64,000 nucleotides of DNA from Hydrangea macrophylla (Eukaryota > Streptophyta > Magnoliopsida > Cornales > Hydrangeaceae), in the NCBI GenBank assembly GCA_033977485.1, contig CM066988.1, forward strand, positions 70,981,169 to 71,045,168. Reading direction: 5' to 3'. Position numbers and translations under genes: made by a program. Of this stretch, positions 22,942 to 35,300 are shown in pieces; within the stretch, counting starts at the first letter, position 1, and each line of letters starts with the position of its first letter. The notes under the pieces were generated by a model. That model was not told where the DNA came from and did no database searches. It saw nothing but the letters and a program-made list of their open reading frames with translations.

Positions 22942-24977
22942 TGTGACACTCGCTCTCGTAGGTAATTATTATTATTATTATTATTATATTAGCATTCATT
23001 ATTAATTATATAATAATGTTGAAAATGCATTTTGTGATGTGGGTTTTGACCCATTGAGTTGATTATGGGTATCCGTTTAAGAACCCAAATGTGGCCAATA
23101 TGTCAGTTCCCGATTGGGACATGGGTTGTGAAGTCCTTGTGTGATGGGACGGTGATGTGGAATCACTTTATATGATTATGTGTTTATTAAGGCTTATGTG
23201 TCAAACTTTATTACATTGTTTTATTTCATGTTAGTTAGTCTGGGGGTACCTTTGTGAGTACGAATTGAATATGCCACATAATTAGTAAGCTAATTAGCAA
23301 CTTCATAATATTATATGGGACCACTTATGGGATCCATGCGAGACATAGACAAATACCCATTTAGGTTCGGATAGTTTTAATATGGTTTCATAACTTGTAG
23401 GGGCATAGTTGCATACACTAGAACTGTTGGGGAGGTAAACACAAATAATGAAACTTGGGTTAAGATGTTGGTTGACATGTGTCTTGGAGTGACACATGCC
23501 AACTCTTCCTTCTTCTTTCATTTCGTGAGATTGAGAGAGAAATACAAAGAGTATTACAATTTTGTTTGGCAAAAAATTCGACGGCCTGTTCGACGTCAAT
23601 TGCCGCACCATTTGACGTCAATTGCCACACCATTTGACGTCCAATCTTAATTTTGATTACATATTCGGACTCCTGGAGGTGAGTCTAACGTGTAGATACC
23701 AATTTGGTTAAGTTCCCTGTAAGTTTTTCTACGACCCATTTTGGGCGTTTCGCTCATAATCTACAATTTTGTGATGGGATTTGTACCCGATATTTAGGGA
23801 GTTCATAATCTGGAATTAGGAGCGATTTCTATGAGGTAAGTGATATTAATTGGAGATTCAATGGGTTGATGCCCTATTTTGGTTCATTTGTATGATAAGC
23901 ATGTCTACTTGTGTAATTTAGCTCATTTATTCATTGTTGGACAAATCTATGTTATTAATAAGACCTAATTGTATGTTAATAGCATGGTATAATGAACTTA
24001 TATGGGCATGTTAAGTTGTCTAATTGGGTCAAAGGGGTGCTTGTGGTGCTCATTATGTGCGTTGGATATCGAGCCGCCAGAGGCTATTGGGTATTGCCTG
24101 TTTAAAAAAAGAGACGTGGGTGCCTACTGGTTGCATGGGAGATTCAGTGGTGGAATTGCGAACCGGGGATTGAGGGTGATAGCACTTGTATTCCTGACGA
24201 CTATAGTTGAATGTAATTTGGTGAATTATGATTTCTTGTTAATCCATGTTTTCAATTACTATCATTCACAAGCATATATAACTTATATATTGTAGTAGTT
24301 ATTGAATAACCATTGCAAGTGATCATGTTGGTGAGGACCGAAAGGAGTGATTCGATGGGCGTGGGAAGAAATGGAGAACCTTTGGAGTAGTTTTGTGTTA
24401 TTTCCATGTGTAAATGTTAATCTAGTAGAACTTGTTTTGAGTTGTAACCAGTTCTTAATCTGGGTTGGAAACTTGTAACAACTTTAACTAGATAACTCAT
24501 AGATGTTGTAATTTGGTAAGTTCGTGTTTATTTAAGTTATTTGTGTTGGTTTGCTCATGTCTATCAGGCTTTGTTGGTGTTTGATTGGTTTTAGTTTAAA
24601 ATAAGAGTTGCTACAGAATGGGCTCTGCTGCCTAAATGCAGTCGACTGCTTTCTAATCTAGTCGACCAAATTTAGCAATTGGGAGTGCTTTTCCAGTCGA
24701 CCAAATCCATTTTCAAAATGGGACTTTCTATAACAGCATGTCCAATCGACCGGACTGGTACCAGTTGACTGGGATTTGGCACACATAGTCGACTGGGTCC
24801 TTAATAAGTCGACTGGATTTCGTTGCTTAAGAAAAAAGAATGTTTTATAAGTGTTTTGAATGGGAAAACTTTTTATAACTCTGTATTTTTGTTATTATTG
24901 TACCTTTAGGAGTGTTAGGAGTGCCTTGGTGGCGTGCCACGTATCGTAGAGCCATATAGGTGGTTCTGGGGCGTGAT
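22942..24977 (+). mobile_element. Long chromovirus-type LTR (about 2.0 kb), plus orientation, probably solo or isolated
   Basis: Starts TGTGACACTCGC and ends near GGGGCGTGA, with no gag-pol on either side. In order it holds: a (TTA)n run (22968-22987); three GACGTC-centred repeats (23591-23643); a splice-donor motif CTGGAGGTGAGTC near 23673-23685, about 735 bp from the LTR start; and a cluster of CAGTCGACTG palindromes (24638-24816). The context TCGGACTC.TGGAGGTGAG is shared with the LTR at 26769-29050. A clean 5-bp target duplication was not found, so ends may be eroded by a few bases. Confidence 0.6.
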
Positions 24978-26164
24978 TGTCCAACAATTACAATACTAAA
25001 GCACATATATCTTACGTAAACAGCATGAAAATGCAAATAATCATTCCATATATATAATAGTAACAACTTGAATTCTAAGAAACACGTATTGCCCCAATAT
25101 AATGCACTTGTATCGCAGAAATGGTGTGAGCAATTAACACTCAAAAACATCTCTTACATAGGTGGAAAAACACATATAAGTATATAAAAACAACATACTC
25201 TTAGAAAATGCTTATGCTAAAACTAGCATCACACCAAAAATATTCTCTCACATCACCATTTGTACACTATTTAGCTAACATATTCTAATACATTAAATAT
25301 ACACGAATTGGCAATAGTTCAAAAAATAACACAGATTTTTTTAGTAGTTGGCTCTTATAAACACCTTTAATATTTTAAGATTTGAAATAAATTTTAAATT
25401 GCCAAAAGAGATTGAATAGAGCATGAAGCTTTGATCACTGATATAGATGAGCATAAGATGTTAAAATGATATGCAAATAGGTACATATTTCGATGATCTT
25501 ATGTCAGAATATTAAATAAGAATTTTATTGATCAAAACAAAGATATTTCCTTTACTACGGGCTACATAAGGACAGTGCATTAGAGGCAGATACAATTTTT
25601 ATGGCAGATATAAAAATGTCTTAAAATTGTTGGAACATGTAATTAAATAAAATTGGAACAAAGTTACCTGGTCAGTAGCCTTTTTAACGAATCATGGGCC
25701 GAGTCGCCGGTCTCGTTCTCTTTAAGACGTTTTGAGGCTCTGTCCAAAGTGTGCAAGCAGTTCATACATGCCACGCTGTCCCTGGGATAAAATAGCCTAG
25801 AATCTCCTCTGTCTCAGTTTCTCATACAAATTGAGAAAACTGTTATACTAAACACCCTTTATGATATATTGCTCGGAAACAGAAATTGGAAAGCTCTCTT
25901 TTAATTTTGAAAACAAGAATCGCAAAATGATTTTGATCTCTCTATCAAACTTGAAGAACTCACATAATTCTTTTTAAAGTTAGAAAAAAACATCTTCTTA
26001 GCTCTATACATTTATATGTATGTATATATATATCGTTACAATGAAGCTAAACAAAATCGAGACCATTCGACTCTACACACTGCCAAAAGTCAACATCTAA
26101 TGTTACAATACCAATATTCACATGAATGTGTTTTACCTCATCAATGATAAAAGGTATTATATGT
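24978..26164. other. Intergenic, AT-rich, no gene seen
   Basis: No recognised domain, MITE or RNA gene. This appears to be the DNA into which the composite retrotransposon block starting at 26165 inserted. Confidence 0.5.
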
Positions 26165-26768
26165 TGTAAATATTACATATTTATGTGTAACTGTCCACAT
26201 TATGTATTAAGTAGGTATATTTATCTACACACCCCTGCCCTACCCTATAAATTGGGAGCATATTAATAAGAGAAGTCATTTCATTCTGGTTTTGTTTTCT
26301 GCTCTTTTTTATTCTCTCTCTATTATAACATGTTATCAGCACGATAGTCTCTCAAAAAGAAACACTAGTCTCCCAAGAAGAAAACCTTAGGTATTGAAAA
26401 GAAGTTCAGTATTCCATTCTTCTTCAATACAGAGAATCAAAGGTAAGAAATAATTTAGTTTACTTCTTCTTCGATTAAGAGAAACCATAGGTAAGAAATC
26501 TTAAATATTGAGATTATTGTTTGTTTATTTGTTTTCTACACAAAAAAATTCGTGAGATATATATACATATATATATATGCTAGAACTTGAAGTTTCATAT
26601 AAATTAAATAATCCAGACCCGAAGATCGATAATCTATATTTTGGAACCTGAAGTTCCATATGAAATAAATAAGCCAAACCCGCAGAACTCGAAGTTCTGT
26701 ATAAAATAAATAATTCCAACTATAAGATTTGTGAGAATTACATTAGAACTTGAAGTTCTATATGAAAT
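26165..26768 (+). mobile_element. 5' end of a Ty1/copia element (Ale/Retrofit type): 5' LTR, PBS, leader
   Basis: The 5' LTR is 26165-26330 (TGTAAATATT...ATAACA) and matches 57221-57498. At 26331 follows TGTTATCAGCACG, a tRNA-Met-like primer binding site. The leader then carries repeated GAACTTGAAGTTC-type palindromes with TATATGAAAT tails. It is interrupted at 26769, and the same leader repeat resumes at 49051. Confidence 0.8.
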
Positions 26769-29050
26769 TGTCACACCCCAACCCGCCCCGGCGGATTAGG
26801 ACACGTGCAACAAGACTATACGCGCCCCAAACTACATTAATTAGGAAGAAAACATGAATTAACCTACTTTAAAGAACTTTGTGGTGGTAAAACAAACCCA
26901 AGGGTAAAATGGTCATAAATAAAGTATATCAAATTTTATACCAAAAGTTAGGTCTTTGAGTCTCGGTTCCAACGCAAACAATAGTGTACGGATCCGAATT
27001 TTTTAGAAAGAGTTATGCACGTTTCCGTAAAAGTGGATGTGCTGTGAAAATACATGCGGATCGATCCGCTCTAAAACCCGGATCGATCCATCTTAGTTTT
27101 TTACTAGCAGAATGTCCCTCAAAAAGGCCGGATCGATCCGGGTTCTGCAGAACATGTTTTTGCTGCTAAAAACTCTGTCAAAACATATCCAATTTATACC
27201 TAAACCAAACCAAACTTCATGAAACATTAGGAAATCATTCTAAACACACTCTCAAACATATTTTAACATCAACCAAGCATGAATGACGTAAATACAACCA
27301 CAATTGGATCAAAACAACGCATGAGCACCTCCTTTTGAATCAAAGCAGGTTTTTGAAACACAATTCTCATCAAAACCAACATCTCATGGAATCTTGTAGG
27401 AAATTAACTCCAAGCCATAACTAACATAACATACACAAATGAAACTTGTCTAAACACTTGCGACACAATCTGGGCTTGCTGAGATAGTTCAACTAAACAA
27501 CTTGCACCCAACCAACCAAACCATGAAAGTTCATACAAGTTTTCTAGATTCAACCTCAAACCTCCAAAATACAAGTTAAAAGTTCTAAGCTCTTTAGATA
27601 CAACCAAAGTACAAGCTTTATCATAAAAGAAACTATAATTTACATCATTTTACAACTTTAAAGTGAGTTCATAAGCTCAAGGTTCAAATCTCCCCCATCT
27701 CTCCCAACGTACATCATTTCCTTCGGGTATTGCTCCGAACCTGCAGTGGTTGTTATTTACCACAACAAAAAAGTAAAACGGTTTTCTTAAGCATTACGCT
27801 TAGTGAATAACTAACGTGCATTGCATGTCATGAACATGTATAATGTGACAATTTAAGCACATAAGCATACGTAATCGCAAAATTCATGGGTTAATGGTTC
27901 ATTCAGACCGGAAGGCCATCTCCTTGGCCGCGCGGTCACTTCTATTCCTTGGACTTCCGTATTTATCGGATTCTTCCTCTTCCCTTCCTTATTACTCCCA
28001 ACAATGAACCATTACTCTCAGTTATTCATTGACCACTTAACATATAAACACATATTCACATAAACATGATAATTTCACACCAAATTAACATGAAGTTCTA
28101 ATAATTGACATGATTTCAACCACAACTTAAAGAATTATCATTTCCTAACTATCAATTGAGGCACAATACATGTACCACATCAAAGTTGAAGTTAGGAAAC
28201 TCACCTTACTCAGATTATACCCAAACTAAGCCAAGATATGCAGAATTTTCACCAAATTCAAGCTCAATTCCTACTCTAAAGTAACTCCTACAATAATTCG
28301 GCAACTGCGTGTCACCGATTAGCGTGAGCTACTAAAATTACGACGATTAAAACATAAATTAAAGGTATAGAAACATTTGTCTCACCTCCACGAGTCCGAA
28401 AATGGCTTCGGTTCGCAAATTGGACGTCGGACGACGACGGAACAGCGAGATTACGGCATCGGTGACGGTTTCTCCGAGCTTTCTCCTTCTTTTTCTTTTA
28501 ATTTCTGTAAATGAGAGTTCACTCTCCCTCTTGACACGCATGCAACATGCAATGTGTTGTCAAGCCCACATTTTTTCCACTTTTTGTTTACACCCCCAGA
28601 ATTCTTAAGTTCTTATTATGAAATCCCCCAAACATTCCATTAGCTGCCCAATTATCTAATGAGTGTTTGTCTAAGTCCCGTATGGGTCCCGACGTGGGTC
28701 CCAAATATTTTGTGAAGTTGCTATTGTATCTACTAATTATGAATCTTTCCAGTTATGCCCTTATTTGGGTATTCAACATATTACCAAATGCTAACACATA
28801 TATCATCATATAATATGAAAGCATTTTAAACAAATATTCATGTAACCATATAAATGCATTTAATCACGTAAAATGCAAATAATTTTATTCGGGCCCTTCA
28901 CTGGGTCCCACCTCCGAACCTGTCCCTCCTAACTGGGGATTTTTCCACGGGTGAGTCCAAAGCCTCCCCTTAACCATTATATACACTAATCACATGAATT
29001 AATGCATATTAACATGTTAATTAACCATTTTTCCGGGTACGGGTGTTACA
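26769..29050 (-). mobile_element. 3' LTR (2.28 kb) of a minus-strand chromovirus (Tekay-like)
   Basis: Minus-strand ends are TGTAACACCCG (from 29050) and GGGGTGTGACA (to 26769). Immediately upstream in element sense, GGGAGGGAGAAA is the polypurine tract. A splice-donor-like GTGGAGGTGAGAC lies near 28375-28388, about 670 bp into the LTR. Three GGATCGATCC palindromes are at 27056-27141, about 290 bp before the LTR end. The far 5' part of the element is missing. Confidence 0.8.
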
Positions 29051-29457
29051 TTTCTCCCTCCCTAAAAGGAAGTTTGGTCTCCAAACTTATTCTTACCTTA
29101 AGAATCAAAGAGATGCGGGTACTTTGCTCGGATTTTATCTTCCCGCTCCCAAGTAGCTTCCTCTACTAAATGGCTTCGCCATTAAACCATAACAAGTGGG
29201 ATCACCTTGGTTCTCGAGACTTGATCCTTTTTGTCAAGAATTTGCACTGGATGCTCCACATAAGTCAAATCTTCCCGAATCTCCAATGGATCTGGAATGA
29301 TGATATGTCTCGAATCCAATACATAACGTTGAAGTATCGACACGTGAAACACGTTGTGAACATTCACCAATTCTTGTGGCAATTCCAAGCAATAAGCTAA
29401 CGCTCCCACTCGATTAAGAATCAAATATGGTCCAGCATATCTCGTACTGAGCTTACC
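29051..29457 (-). pseudogene. C-terminal integrase/chromodomain part of the truncated chromovirus
   Basis: The 80-codon frame 29424-29182 reads KLSTRYAGPYLILNRVGALA across its start, then VHNVFHVSILQRY and HPVQILDKKDQV, the integrase C-terminal region of Tekay/Del chromoviruses. The frame is lost after VIPLVMV. At about 29458 it is cut by the LTR of the Tat derivative, so all upstream pol and gag are absent. Confidence 0.85.
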
Positions 29458-32335
29458 TGTGGATATCGCAATCTTTCCTTACCCACAACTTTTAATTTTT
29501 AAAACATTTTCCAAGTTTCATACCAAGAGTCGTCACTTAATTTTAAAAGGAAAATTAAGAAACCATTTTAAAGCAAACTGATCTTTTTAAGAAACCAGAG
29601 ATTTTCTAGGTCCGGGGATTATGGAATGGGAGGGGAAGGAGCCCGTCAGACTAAAACACCCCCTCTCATCCTATCTCGCGATATGCCTCTACTTAACATC
29701 CTTTTAATCAAATTAATAATCTAAGCATGCCCTAAACTAATACATAGGTATAAATACACATTACAAAAGCATGTCTAAAGGGTGTAAGATTGCAAGTGAT
29801 AAAATATCATTAAAAAACCACATAATTCAAGTAGCAAGCAATATGATATGCAAATAGGGAACTATAGAACTTACCCGGAATCCATGTCGCAAATATTAAA
29901 CATGCAATGCATACGAATAGAAAGATCCTAAGAAAAGGTCTCTAATCACATATACACATAAGGCAAAACCTAATTCTAAGGTGTCGCGCATTAAGTTGAA
30001 AAATCGATAAAATCAAGAAATTAAAATAAACTAAAGAGGAGTTCAAGAAATCATACCTTAATAGCGCTACAAAACAAAGGGTTAGTCCACATGTTATACA
30101 AGATATAAAGTTGGATCTTAAATAACAATACTAAACTTTTAGCTTAAACCTATCAAATGTAACTAAATCTAAAGCAAACAAGTCCTAATTACAAGCATCA
30201 AGCCACATGGATGAATATATACATGAACAAGAATAAATTATGAAATACTCAGTGATTTAGATCACTTAAATTTTGAATTCAAGCTTAACTAATCATTATT
30301 AAAACATGGTTTGAGCCCTAGGTCATAGAAAAGTCATTTGGACCATTATTTACAAATACGGTCAATTATGTCATAAAATTCTAAAAATTGCAGAGAGCAG
30401 ACCAGAACTTCAAGAAAATAAAAAGCATGCTTCTTATGGTTCGATTTTGATGATCTTTGGACACAAGATGTCTCTGTGTGTTTAGTTTCCATCCCAAAAA
30501 GAAAATCAATGTTTCAACGGTTAGATCTCTGGGAAACGGATAAAAACCAGACATCACTCAGAGATTTACAAATCTCTGTCCAGAGATTTTGTACGATTTT
30601 TTAAAAATAGTAAAAAAATTAGAAACACTTTGATCTTTTTAGGGTATTCTCCTAACACATTGAACTACCCAAAAAAATTTATTTAGAGTCAACAATGCTT
30701 GATTAAGGTTCTAATTTACTCATTTTGAAACTGATTTTCTGTTTTGAAACTCTGGACAGAATATGGTTGTCTCACAAAACCTATGACCAAACCATGTTAT
30801 CCTTGAGATCCTACTAAAACAAAAATTGTAGTGGTAGAACTTTGAGTTATAGACACTTTCCCGTTGGTTTCATTCAGTTCCAACGGTTCGATGTTTAACT
30901 AAAAATCTTTGATCAAAAAAGATTTATGAACCCACTGTTTCATTGTTAAGTTCAACTTTTATTTGTTAACTCCAACTACTAAGCCACGAAGTTTGGCTTG
31001 AACCAAACTATTTCTCCTACCATTTGATGGTCATTGGAGACTAGAGACATAACTAGTACTCATGAGTTTTCAAGGAATATAAAGTAGATTCTATGAAAAC
31101 TCCAAGTTAGAGAACCCAAATTAAACCATGGTGGGGGTTTGGATTCATCTACTTGTTCTTAGTAAAATGATGATTAACTTTAAATCTCATGTGAATCATA
31201 AGCTTACATGAGACTAAAATATCAAACTCATGAGATTCAAGTGAGATATGGAAGATCCCCAAGAGTCTCAAGAGAAGAGCATAAACAAGAAAAAAAGAAA
31301 AGAAGAATCAAAGAACTAGCTCATGAACTTCAAGAGGATATAGAGAAGATCCCATGAAATTCCAAGTTAGAGAATTCAAGTCATGAGTATGGACTTGGAT
31401 CCATCTATTTGTTTATAAATGATGATCAAACTTTGGCTTCCATATGAAGCATAAGCTTACATGGAATCAAAAGATCAAACTCAAGAGCTTTCAAGAGAGA
31501 TACTGAAGATCTCCAAGAACCTCAAGAGAAAAGCAAAAACAAAAAGAAGGAATGAAATGAAGAGAACTAAGAGAGCAAGTGCTCTAAATCCATAAAAGAA
31601 AACTAACAAGAGTAGAGTATCACCTCCAACTATCCTCAAACTTCTATAGTTTTAAGATCTTCCAAGCTCTTCTTCAAACTCTCAAAAACTCTCTTTTCCC
31701 AAAATTCTTTTTGTTTTCTCCTTGAAATTCCCCGCTCCCAAAAATGTGTAGTAGTAGTCCCCCCAAAAAAGATCCCTTGTAATGGAGTGTTCATCCTCTA
31801 TTTATAGGCAAATTTTAGAGGGTTATTTTGGTATTTTCAAGCCAAAAACCCTAATTTCGGATGTACTTTTGAGGGTAGAAAAAATTGCTGTATTACAGCT
31901 GGCTACTAAAAATGCGACACTCAATGGAGATGGAAGCGGCACTCACTGAGTACCGTAACGGCATTCACTGAGTGCCGGTGCGGCATTCACTGAATGCCGG
32001 TGCGACACTCAATGAATGCCGCGAACAACTCCATGGTCTGCCGTCTTTTTTTAAAACTCTGATTTTCGCGGCACTTGATGTGTTTTTGCGGCAGTTATGG
32101 ACTGCCGGTCTGGCAAACACAGAGTGCCGCTTCAGCACTGCGTGACTGCCGTAGCCCATACCATGTGTCGTTCTATTCCTTTTTCTTTTCTTTTTTCTTT
32201 TTGTTTGAATTAAAGAGTCCTTTAAAGAGCATGAATCACCTTGGAAGCCTTAGTTTTGTTCGGACATTATCATCATCGGACTTGGAGGTAACACTCCTTT
32301 TAATTCGAAGTTTGGTCAAAATTAGGGTGTCTATA
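29458..32335 (-). mobile_element. 3' LTR (2.88 kb) of a Tat/Ogre-type Ty3/gypsy element
   Basis: In minus sense the LTR begins TATAGACACCCTAATTTTG (from 32335), the usual Tat/Ogre LTR start with one base changed from TGTAGACACC. It is preceded by the polypurine tract CGAAGAGGGGCAAA (32337-32350). It runs to TGT at 29458. The stretch 29858-31421 is repeated nearly identically at 37425-38969, the other LTR. A cluster of CGGCATTCACTGAATGCCG-type palindromes lies in its U3 (31936-32150). Confidence 0.8.
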
Positions 32336-35300
32336 GTTTGCCCCTCTTCGACAGAGCTTATGGAGCAATGCGTGCCACAAGTGAATGTCGAAGTCTGCGT
32401 GAAGACAAGCCTTTGACCAAACCGTCCGATTTAGGTAAAAACAAATGCGTTGCAAAAATGACTGCGCAAACGGTCTATGTTGGTCGTGCTCAACGGTGAG
32501 CTGCCTACGTATCCATTCAAGAATCAGACCAAGAAGTAGTTTGGGCAAGGGTCAAACACACACAAGCGCAAATAATCATACGAATGAATGCACCTATCCT
32601 ATCGTGATGCACGTGCTCATACAATGACGACTATCAATGCAAATTCATGCTCTATAAATGATGTGATTCGAAACCGTGCTATCATGATGTTTCTTGATGC
32701 AATCCATGCCTTACTTAATGCTGACGAGTTATTCTTTAGAATTCGGAGTTTCTAAAATCCACAAGTTGATTCTTCTTTAAGATACTTGGCCGTCTCAACC
32801 AAAAGGACGAACACAATTGACCGGGCGGCGCTTCGCGACTTAGGCCTTGGTGTCAACGCGGGTTTGCTCTCTCAACGCAATGGACTGGGTGACGTTTCAC
32901 GACTTAGGTCCCGGTGTCAACGCGGGTTTGCTCTCTCAACGCAATCGACTGGGCGGCGCTTCGTGACTTAGGCCCCGGTGTCTTCCAAGAATCATCTGAT
33001 CGACTGAGATGCGCTTTGCGCCTTATACTCCAGCGTCAAATCAGGAACTACGCTTTTTGAAAAGACTAAGATGCGCTTTGCGCCTTACACTCCGGTGTCT
33101 TCCAAGAATCATCTGATCGACTGAGATGCGCTTCGCGCCTTATACTCCGGCGTCGAATCAGGAACCACGCTTTTTGAAAGGACTGAGATGCGCTTCGTGC
33201 CTTATACTCTAGTGTCTTCCAAGAATCATTTGATTGACTGAGATGTGATTCGCGCCTTATACTCCGGCGTCGAATCAGGAACCATGCTTTTTGAAAGACT
33301 GAGATGCGCTTCGCGCCTTATACTCCAGTGTCTTCCAAGAATCATTTGATCGATTGAGATGCGCTTCGCGCCTTATACTCCGATGTCGAATCAGGAAACA
33401 CGCTTTTTGAAAGACTGAGATGCGCTTTGCGCCTTATACTCCGGTGTCTTCCAAGAATCATCTGATCGACTAAGATGCGCTTCGCGCCTTTTACTCCGGC
33501 GTTGAATCAGGAACCATGCTTTTTGAAAGACTGAGATGCACTTCGCGCCTTATACTCCGGTGTCTTCTAAGAATCATCTGATTGATTGAGATGCGCTTTG
33601 CGCATTATACTTCGGCGTCGAATCAGGAACCACACTTTTTGAAAGACTGAGATGCGCTTCGTGCCTTATACTCCGGTGTCTTCCAAGAATCATCTGATCG
33701 ACTGAGATGCGCTTCGCGCCTTATACTCCAGTGTCGAGTGAGTTTGCTCTGAAAAATCCACAGCCCTTCGGCCCTATCGGATATAAAAATAATCTGCAGC
33801 CCTTCGGCCCCGTCGGATATGTTTTCTCACAATGATCCGTAGCCCTTCGGCCCCGTCGGATATGTTTTCTCACAATGATCCGCAGCCCTTCGGCCCCGTC
33901 GGATATGTTATCTCATAAAAAATCCGCGGCCCTTCGGCCTCGTCCAATATGTTTGCTCTGAAAAATCTGCAGCCCTTCGGCCTCGTCGGATATGTTTGCT
34001 CTGAATTCGGGGTCAATCAGACTCAAATTCATTTCAATTTTCAAAATCCGGAGTCAATCAGACTCAAATTCTTTTCAATTTTCAAAATTTGGAGTCAAAT
34101 TTGACTCAAATTCTTTTCAATTTCAAAACTTGGAGTCAAATCGACTCAAATTCTTTTCAATTTTCAAAACTTGGAGTCGAACATACTCAAATTCATTTTA
34201 TTTTTCAAAACCTGGAGTCGAACAGACTCAAATTCATTTTATTTTTCAAAACCTGGAGTCGGACAGACTCAAATTTATTTTATTTTTCAAAATTAGGAGT
34301 CAACAAGACTTAACTCAATTTAATTCAAAATTTGGAGTCAGTCAGACTCGAATCAGTTCAATTCCAAAAATCCGGAGTCCTTTAGACTTAATTCGATTTT
34401 CTAAAATCGAGAGTCTATTGGACTCAACAAATTCCCTTTTTAGTCAAACAAATTTCATTCTATTTACTTTAAAAAATTCTGAGTCTAGTACTTCAGACTC
34501 AAATTATTTAAAAATTTCTAAATCGGGAGTTCGATGGGCTTAAATTATTTCAAATATCTAAAGCTGGGGGTCCAATGGACTCAAATCCACTTCAATTTCC
34601 AAAATCGAGAATTAGTTAGACTCAATTTAATTTAATTTTCCAAAATTGGTAGTCAATCGAGCTTAATAATAATAATATTTTTTTTTCAAATTTCGATCAG
34701 GAGTAGACTCAAATAAACTCAATTTCACCAAGTCCGGAGTCGATTCGACTCAATTTGAGTTCAAATTCAAATGCTAAATTAGGAGTCGCCTAGACTTGAC
34801 TTAATTCATTTTCTGAAATCAGGAATCAGTCAGACTCAAACAAATTCAATTTTACCAAGTTCGGAGTCAATTTGACTCAAATCAAATACAAATTCAAATC
34901 CTAAATCAGGAGTCAATCATACTTGATTCAATTCATATTTCGCAAAATCGAACAAAACCAGGAGTCAATCGGACTCAAAGAAATTTAAATTCACAAAATT
35001 GGACTTAAAGAATTTCTATTTCACAAAAGAATTTTTACAAAATTGGGAGTCAATCGAATTCAAAGAATTTCTATTTCACAAGATTAGGAGTCAACCAGAC
35101 TCAAAAGAGTTTCTAATTTTCGAAAACATGAGCCAATCAGACTCAAAAGAATTCCCATTTCCAAATCATGAGTCAATCATACTCAAAAGAATTTCTAATT
35201 TCAAAGTCGGAGTCAAACAGACTCAAAATAATTTTAAATTTCTAGAACAAGAGTCAATTGGACTCGAATCGGATTCTATTTCATAACACCGAGAGTCAAT

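Noticed and set aside
26583..26768. Heat-shock elements in the copia leader dyads
   Set aside because: GAA and TTC blocks are present but spacing (GAAGTTC) does not fit the nGAAnnTTCn rule; no basis to claim heat control.
32805..33738. Possible CRISPR-like array because of regular repeats
   Set aside because: Plant nuclear DNA; units are tandem minisatellites without unique spacers, inside a Tat-element 3' region.
33992..34543. 183-codon open frame, apparently a repetitive protein
   Set aside because: It lies wholly inside the GAGTC/GACTC minisatellite; the repeated residues follow the DNA unit, and neighbouring units break every frame.
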